From Sphingobacteriales bacterium (lineage in GTDB: Bacteria; Bacteroidota; Bacteroidia; Sphingobacteriales; Sphingobacteriaceae): a stretch of DNA of 64,000 nucleotides. A program made the position numbers and the translations under genes. Within the stretch, counting starts at the first letter, position 1. Each line of letters starts with the position of its first letter. This document shows, piece after piece, positions 58,944 through 64,000 of the stretch. Below the pieces are notes generated by a model that saw nothing but the letters and a program-made list of their open reading frames with translations, was not told the origin of the DNA and did not search any database. Location: NCBI GenBank assembly GCA_015655115.1, contig JAATFQ010000136.1, positions 1-64,000 on the forward strand, given 5' to 3'.

Positions 58944-59684
58944 ATGAAAAAATTAAATGAAAAGGTTGCTATTGTGACTGGCGCATCCCGCGGGATTGGT
59001 GCAGCGGTTGCAAAAAAACTTGCAGCAGAAGGTGCTAAAGTAGTTGTTAATTATTCAGGTAGTCAGGCTGATGCGGAGAAAGTTGTTCAGCACATCGTTT
59101 CCAACCAAGGCCTGGCAATAGCGATCCAAGCCGATGTCAGTAATGCACAAGACGTTAAAAGTCTTTTCGATTCTGCTATACAACATTTTGGAAAGGTTGA
59201 CATTTTAGTTAATAACGCCGGTATTATGATCACCAAGTTATTGAAAGACACAACCGATGAAGATTTTGACAAGCAGTTTAACGTCAATGTGAAAGGAACT
59301 TTTCTCATGCTGCGTGAGGCAGCTACCAAATTGGCAGAAAACGGATCAATTATTAACTTCTCTACTTCTGTTAACAGGGTAATGTTGCCTACGTATAGTA
59401 CATATGTAGCTACAAAAGCTGCGGTTGAGCAACTTACCCGGGTATTTTCGAAAGAAATCGGTGCGCGCGGAATCACGGTGAATACTGTCTCTCCCGGTCC
59501 AACTAATACTGAGCTATTCATTAAAGGCAAGCCACAGCAAGCCATTGACGGAGCCAAATCTCTATCTGCTTTTAACAGGCTTGGCGAGCCGGAGGACATT
59601 GCGAGTGTAGTTGCATTCCTGGCGGGAGATGATGCGAAGTGGGTCAGTGCGCAAAATATAGGTGTAAATGGAGCAATGGCGTAA
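58944..59684 (+). CDS. SDR family oxidoreductase
   Basis: KVAIVTGASRGIGAAVAKKLAAEGAKVVVNYSG; DILVNNAGIMITKLL; STYVATKAAVEQLTRVFSKEIGARGITVNTVSPGP. Confidence 0.95.
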   Translation: MKKLNEKVAIVTGASRGIGAAVAKKLAAEGAKVVVNYSGSQADAEKVVQHIVSNQGLAIAIQADVSNAQDVKSLFDSAIQHFGKVDILVNNAGIMITKLLKDTTDEDFDKQFNVNVKGTFLMLREAATKLAENGSIINFSTSVNRVMLPTYSTYVATKAAVEQLTRVFSKEIGARGITVNTVSPGPTNTELFIKGKPQQAIDGAKSLSAFNRLGEPEDIASVVAFLAGDDAKWVSAQNIGVNGAMA

Positions 59685-59710
59685 TTGGAATCAAACAGAA
59701 AAAGTTAAAT

Positions 59711-60457
59711 ATGAATTCTTTAAAAAACAAAGTTGCTTTGGTAACCGGCGGAGCCAGGGGTCTGGGTAGAGCGATTGCTGAGCGGTATGCTGCGTTAGGC
59801 GCAGACATCGTAATCAATTATTCAAAAGATAAAGTCTCAGCCGAGGATGTGGTCAGCTGTATTCAGGCAATGGGTGTGAAAGTTGTCGCTATCCAGGCAG
59901 ATATCCGCCAACCGTCGGAAATTGAGCGACTGTTTCGCGAAGCAAAAGAAATGTTTAAAAAAATAGATATTGTTGTTGCTAATGCAGGTGTAGAATTAGT
60001 GGATGTACCTGTCGAAGAATTTACTGAAGAACAATTCGATCTTTTATTTGATACGAACACTAAAGGTGCATTTTTCACTTTGCAGCAAGCCGCTAAACAT
60101 ATTGCCGATGGTGGTCGTATCATAAATATTTCCTCAAGCACGACAGTTTATCCATTCGATGGTGTGGCAATATATGGTGGCAGCAAAACTGCCCCTAAGT
60201 ATTTGGTGGAGGTACTTGCCAAAGAAATTGGAGGCAGGGGCATTACTGTAAACTCCATTATTCCTTACGCCGTAAATAACGCAGGAATATTCACTGACCC
60301 AAACGAGCCGTCGATTAAGTGGCTGATTGAAGCCAATCCTATGAAACTACTTGCCGAAGTGGAAGATGTGGCCAACGTTGCGGAGTTTTTCGCAAGCGAC
60401 CTCTCCTCCTTCGTCAATGGGCAACATTTGCTGGTAAACGGAGGAGCAAGTCATTAG
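59711..60457 (+). CDS. SDR family oxidoreductase
   Basis: MNSLKNKVALVTGGARGLGRAIAERYAALGADIVINYS; AIYGGSKTAPKYLVEVLAKEIGGRGITVNSI. ATG at 59711 preferred over track start 59639. Confidence 0.92.
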   Translation: MNSLKNKVALVTGGARGLGRAIAERYAALGADIVINYSKDKVSAEDVVSCIQAMGVKVVAIQADIRQPSEIERLFREAKEMFKKIDIVVANAGVELVDVPVEEFTEEQFDLLFDTNTKGAFFTLQQAAKHIADGGRIINISSSTTVYPFDGVAIYGGSKTAPKYLVEVLAKEIGGRGITVNSIIPYAVNNAGIFTDPNEPSIKWLIEANPMKLLAEVEDVANVAEFFASDLSSFVNGQHLLVNGGASH

Positions 60458-60494
60458 CAAGCTCGCCGCTATAATTTAACAACATATAAACGAC

Positions 60495-61231
60495 ATGAAT
60501 ACTAAAAATTACACAGTCCTTATTACCGGCGGTGGTAGTGGTATAGGACTTGAATAGGCAAAAGAATTCTATAACGCAGGTAATAAAGTAATTATCTGTG
60601 GCAGAAGGAAAGAAATTTTGCAATCTGCAAACAGATGATGCCGGACCTCAACATTTTTGAATGTAACCTTGGGGAGCCTGCCGAACGGATTAAATTGGCA
60701 ACTGAAATCATCGGGCAATTTCCTGATTTAAACATGCTGGTTAACAACGCAGGAATACAGCGATTTTGGAACTTTGATAGTCCTCATGTGGCAGATCGGT
60801 CAGCTTATCAGGAGGAAATTGCGATAAATTTAGAGGCGCCCATCCACCTGATATCGCTTTTTATGGATCATCTACATACTGTTGGTTCCGCTACCAGTAT
60901 TAATGTGACTTCAGGTCTTGCATTTGTTCCCTACGCGAAAGTTCCTGTATATTGTGCCACCAAGGCAGGGCTTCATTCCTTTACCTTATCCTTGAGACGG
61001 CAGCTTAAAAATAGTGGAATAACCGTGCTAGAAATTATCCCGCCTGCGGTCGATACAGACTTAGGAGGGGAAGGGTTGCATACTTACGGTGTTAACGTAA
61101 GTGAATTTGCCAGTACGGTCTTTCAAAGGCTTGCCAATGGTGAACAGGAAGTAGGTTTTGGCGGATCTGAAGAAGTGAGGCAGTTTGGCAAAGATCAAAT
61201 CACAAAAAGATTTGAACTGTTAAATAAATAG
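60495..61231 (+). pseudogene. SDR family (DltE-like) oxidoreductase pseudogene
   Basis: MNTKNYTVLITGGGSGIGLE*AKEFYNAGNKVIICGRRKEILQSANR*; rest continues in another frame from 60635 (MMPDLNIFECNLGEPAERIKL...NNAGIQ). Confidence 0.85.
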
Positions 61232-61404
61232 TTTTGCATCATCCCTTCCAATATACAAAAACCGGACATCGGTTCAATAACCGAATGGTCAGTTAAATCC
61301 TTCTTATACCTGGGCCTGTTTAACACTACAGGAGTGCGGAGTATTTAATTGTTGTTTATATTATGGATGAGCAAATAACGAAAATAGCAGTTTGATTTGA
61401 GATT

Positions 61405-61480
61405 ATGCAGGTACAAAATATGAGCAGAGGAATGGATGCAGGATATAACTCCTCCAGACCACATGAAGCGCTAAATGGTA
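61405..61480 (+). pseudogene. IS3-family transposase C-terminal remnant
   Basis: SRGMDAGYNSSRPHEALNGKRQW resembles the conserved IS3-family transposase end (YNxxRPHxAL). Confidence 0.6.
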
Positions 61481-61517
61481 AACGCCAATGGAGTATAAAG
61501 CCCTGCCGGCGCGTGTT

Positions 61518-61554
61518 CAAATTAATCCAACTTCTTTCAAGTTGGATTAATTTG
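61518..61554. repeat. 16-bp perfect inverted repeat with 5-nt loop
   Basis: CAAATTAATCCAACTT-CTTTC-AAGTTGGATTAATTTG. Confidence 0.85.
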
Positions 61555-61662
61555 TATAAATTTGAATTCTCATCAGTAGGACGATTCGAAATCTGGGAGG
61601 GTTACAAGACACCGTTAATTTGATAACCATCACTACCAATATTTATCATAGCAATGACCTGC

Positions 61663-63957
61663 CTATTTTCTTTTTCTGCTAATTAATAGTATAGATCCTG
61701 CAGCCAATAGACATATAGGCAGAATACCTAAAAGAACTAACTTTAGTTTACCAATACCTGATGCAGATATTTTAATTAGGTTGTCAGTTGGCATAGGTCT
61801 GCTAGTATCAATAGGGAAACTCTCTTTAGAAAGCCAGCTAAAGAGTTGGGTAACAAATTGAAGATTTGATGTCTTAGGCTTAGTTCTCAAAATTTCGGCA
61901 TTGCTCATGATATCTGCATCTCCAAGTACAATCAAACGCTGATCTCGTCCATGAATAGACCGTTGCAACGCAATAGCAGGTGATCCTAAACTTCTTTGAT
62001 CACCTGCGCTTTGGTTGAATTTCCGATCCCGGTCTTCCAAATCCAAAGGCAATGCGGCTCTATAGGTCAATTTACTTTCAAGTGAAACAATTGGGGTCGC
62101 TTTATACCCACCTGTGGGGGTTGTTAAGAATGCCGCCGTGCCTTGTAAGCTCAGAAATGCATCCCCTTGACGCATTACGTCATAATATTTAGAAATTTTA
62201 GTAGATTGGGCACCCAGCTTGCCAAGTAAGAAATCAGGAGCATAATCTTTACTTTCCTGCACTAATGTTCCTTCTTCCATTACAACTCCAATCTGTTGGA
62301 ATATAGGAGTTAATACATCATGTCTTGCCGGCTCCCCCGCAATCAGCATGTTTTTACCGTCCTCTAAATATTTAAATAGGCGCTTCTGAGCTACAGGTGA
62401 AAATGGAATCTGTGGATCAGCAATTACGAGGATATCCAGATCTGGAGGTATTTGCGAAGTTTCCAAGTCAAATTTTTCAACATCAAATCCCAAATTCGGC
62501 ATTGAATATCGAAATGTTTTATCGGTTGCTACCAATTTATAATCGCGATCTCCATTCCGGTCGATATCTCTTTCCTGGTGCCCTATAATAAAGCCTACTT
62601 TAGGGACCTTTATTACCAATCTTTTAAGGGCGGCAGAAATCTCTGCTTCTGAGGGCTGGCGCTGCATGTCATCAAACAATCGCAAAAATGTTTGTTTGCC
62701 ATCTAAGGTTAATTGCCTCACCATCCGGTTTTCTTCGGGTCGAAGATCGATTATCTTTCGGATTTGTTCGGGACTCTTGAATATCTTAAAATCAACTTGA
62801 TTGGATTTAGCTATTTTCTTAGCTAAAGATTTAGTGCTTAGACCCGGGTTCATCTTGTAAAGCTTCTCATTTTTGGTAACATCGTAGAAATAAACAAAAT
62901 TAAACTTGGTATTTGGTAAAAAACGGGTATACATCCCAAACATAGCTATATTAGCCATCTGATTTGATGGCAATGATGAATGGGCATTTCTATCCAATAG
63001 ATTCACATATGTTGTGATGTGCAAAGGGTGTTTGATCTGTTTAACAATGTTCTGGCTTGCGACTGTCAACGTACGGCTTTTAGTAGCGGTCATATCATAA
63101 TAACCTATCAACGTTGGAATAGAAGTTAGGTAGCCTATGAACAAGACAACAATGGTAAGTATTGCATATCTCCCCGCGGCAATGTAACCTGGGTTTGATG
63201 CTCTTGCCGCCTGCATTTTTAGGATACTGAAACCAAGGAACATACCACTAACTAAAATAAAATACAATAGGTCTTTGGTACTAATAAGCCCACTAATCAT
63301 TTGGGTGGCGCGGCCTGAAATTGATAAAAAGTAGGTGATTTCTCTTAAAATATTGATATCCTGCCACAGGGTTCCAACATAACCCAATGCCGCTAAAGTT
63401 ACAAGTGTACTGATAGCGGCGACTACCTGATATGAAGTAATGGATGACATAAAAAGTCCAATGGCCGAATATGCACAAATAACAAGGTAAATACCAAGTA
63501 AGCCAGAGATTAACGAGTGTACGTCCAAGTTCTGGATAGATATTGCCCCGGTGATAATGACCACAATTAGGATAGCGATCAGCAATAATCCATAAGCCAT
63601 CATTGCAAAAAATTTACCGAATATAATTTGGCTAATCCGTATAGGGGAAGATAACAATAACTTAATTGAGCCACTACTTATTTCCCGGCTCATCAGGCCC
63701 ATTGTAAGTAATGGGATATAAAGAAAAAGTTTCGATTGCACCTGAGGAAAAAGTCCGCCATATCTTTCACTTGTAAATATATTAAAAGTTAGGTCGCTGA
63801 GTTTATTGCCAAGCTGCTGTGCGGCTTCCCAATTTCCAAGTAATGTTGTATATTGCAAACTAGTCTGAAAAGCGAATACAGTCAATATAAGCCATGCAAT
63901 TGGCGAATAGAATAACGTACTAAGCTCTGTTCTAGCTATTCTGAGAATGGTTTTCAT
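61663..63957 (-). CDS. ABC-2 permease fused to GldG-like ABC auxiliary domain
   Basis: N-terminus ARTELSTLFYSPIAWLILTVFAFQ...SREISSGSIKLLLSSPI; C-terminus PPDLDILVIADPQIPFSPVAQKRLFKYLEDGKNMLIAGEP and terminal TM. Track start 63984; ATG at 63957 likely. Confidence 0.82.
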   Translation of the reverse strand: MKTILRIARTELSTLFYSPIAWLILTVFAFQTSLQYTTLLGNWEAAQQLGNKLSDLTFNIFTSERYGGLFPQVQSKLFLYIPLLTMGLMSREISSGSIKLLLSSPIRISQIIFGKFFAMMAYGLLLIAILIVVIITGAISIQNLDVHSLISGLLGIYLVICAYSAIGLFMSSITSYQVVAAISTLVTLAALGYVGTLWQDINILREITYFLSISGRATQMISGLISTKDLLYFILVSGMFLGFSILKMQAARASNPGYIAAGRYAILTIVVLFIGYLTSIPTLIGYYDMTATKSRTLTVASQNIVKQIKHPLHITTYVNLLDRNAHSSLPSNQMANIAMFGMYTRFLPNTKFNFVYFYDVTKNEKLYKMNPGLSTKSLAKKIAKSNQVDFKIFKSPEQIRKIIDLRPEENRMVRQLTLDGKQTFLRLFDDMQRQPSEAEISAALKRLVIKVPKVGFIIGHQERDIDRNGDRDYKLVATDKTFRYSMPNLGFDVEKFDLETSQIPPDLDILVIADPQIPFSPVAQKRLFKYLEDGKNMLIAGEPARHDVLTPIFQQIGVVMEEGTLVQESKDYAPDFLLGKLGAQSTKISKYYDVMRQGDAFLSLQGTAAFLTTPTGGYKATPIVSLESKLTYRAALPLDLEDRDRKFNQSAGDQRSLGSPAIALQRSIHGRDQRLIVLGDADIMSNAEILRTKPKTSNLQFVTQLFSWLSKESFPIDTSRPMPTDNLIKISASGIGKLKLVLLGILPICLLAAGSILLISRKRK

Positions 63958-64000
63958 TATGATTTTGGTTTGATAGTTGCGCAAATACGGTGTCCAGGGA

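Noticed and set aside
59087-59599. 170-aa minus-strand ORF inside an SDR gene
   Set aside because: Antisense shadow of a clear SDR gene.
1-64000. CRISPR arrays, rRNA, intact tRNA, prophage
   Set aside because: No regularly spaced direct repeats, no rRNA-like sequence, no convincing tRNA cloverleaf, and no phage structural genes were seen by eye; tRNAscan, minced and barrnap would be needed for certainty.

Overview
The window looks like chromosomal DNA from a Bacteroidota of the Sphingobacteriaceae (Pedobacter-like). This is inferred from gene content, AT bias, and repeated matches to the Bacteroidota -7 promoter consensus TAnnTTTG. Most of it is ordinary core genome: a 2-oxoglutarate dehydrogenase operon (sucA/sucB), a MarR-controlled beta-oxidation operon, an RND efflux operon, an M61 peptidase, signal-transduction genes, an S8 peptidase, cobA/rrf2, class III ribonucleotide reductase, and an MBOAT/SGNH O-acylation pair. 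About 54.5-61.6 kb is an accessory-looking region with an SDR/TetR unit, an AraC/SDR cluster, a broken SDR gene and insertion-sequence remnants. The most interesting observations are: (1) an anaerobic RNR whose glycyl-radical tail is a separate small overlapping ORF between nrdD and nrdG; (2) a minus-strand structured RNA with its own promoter and terminator and a 6S-RNA-like architecture at about 56.7-56.85 kb; (3) a MerR/B12-binding regulator with the CarH-type W-x9-EH signature beside two photolyase/cryptochrome genes, with a near-identical 16-17 bp element upstream of both it and the cryDASH gene; (4) a 25-27 bp hairpin running from the tetR stop codon to the start codon of a 2H phosphoesterase; (5) a structured leader before a nucleoside hydrolase; and (6) several palindromic operator candidates. 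All family names come from reading the translated sequence; no database search was run.
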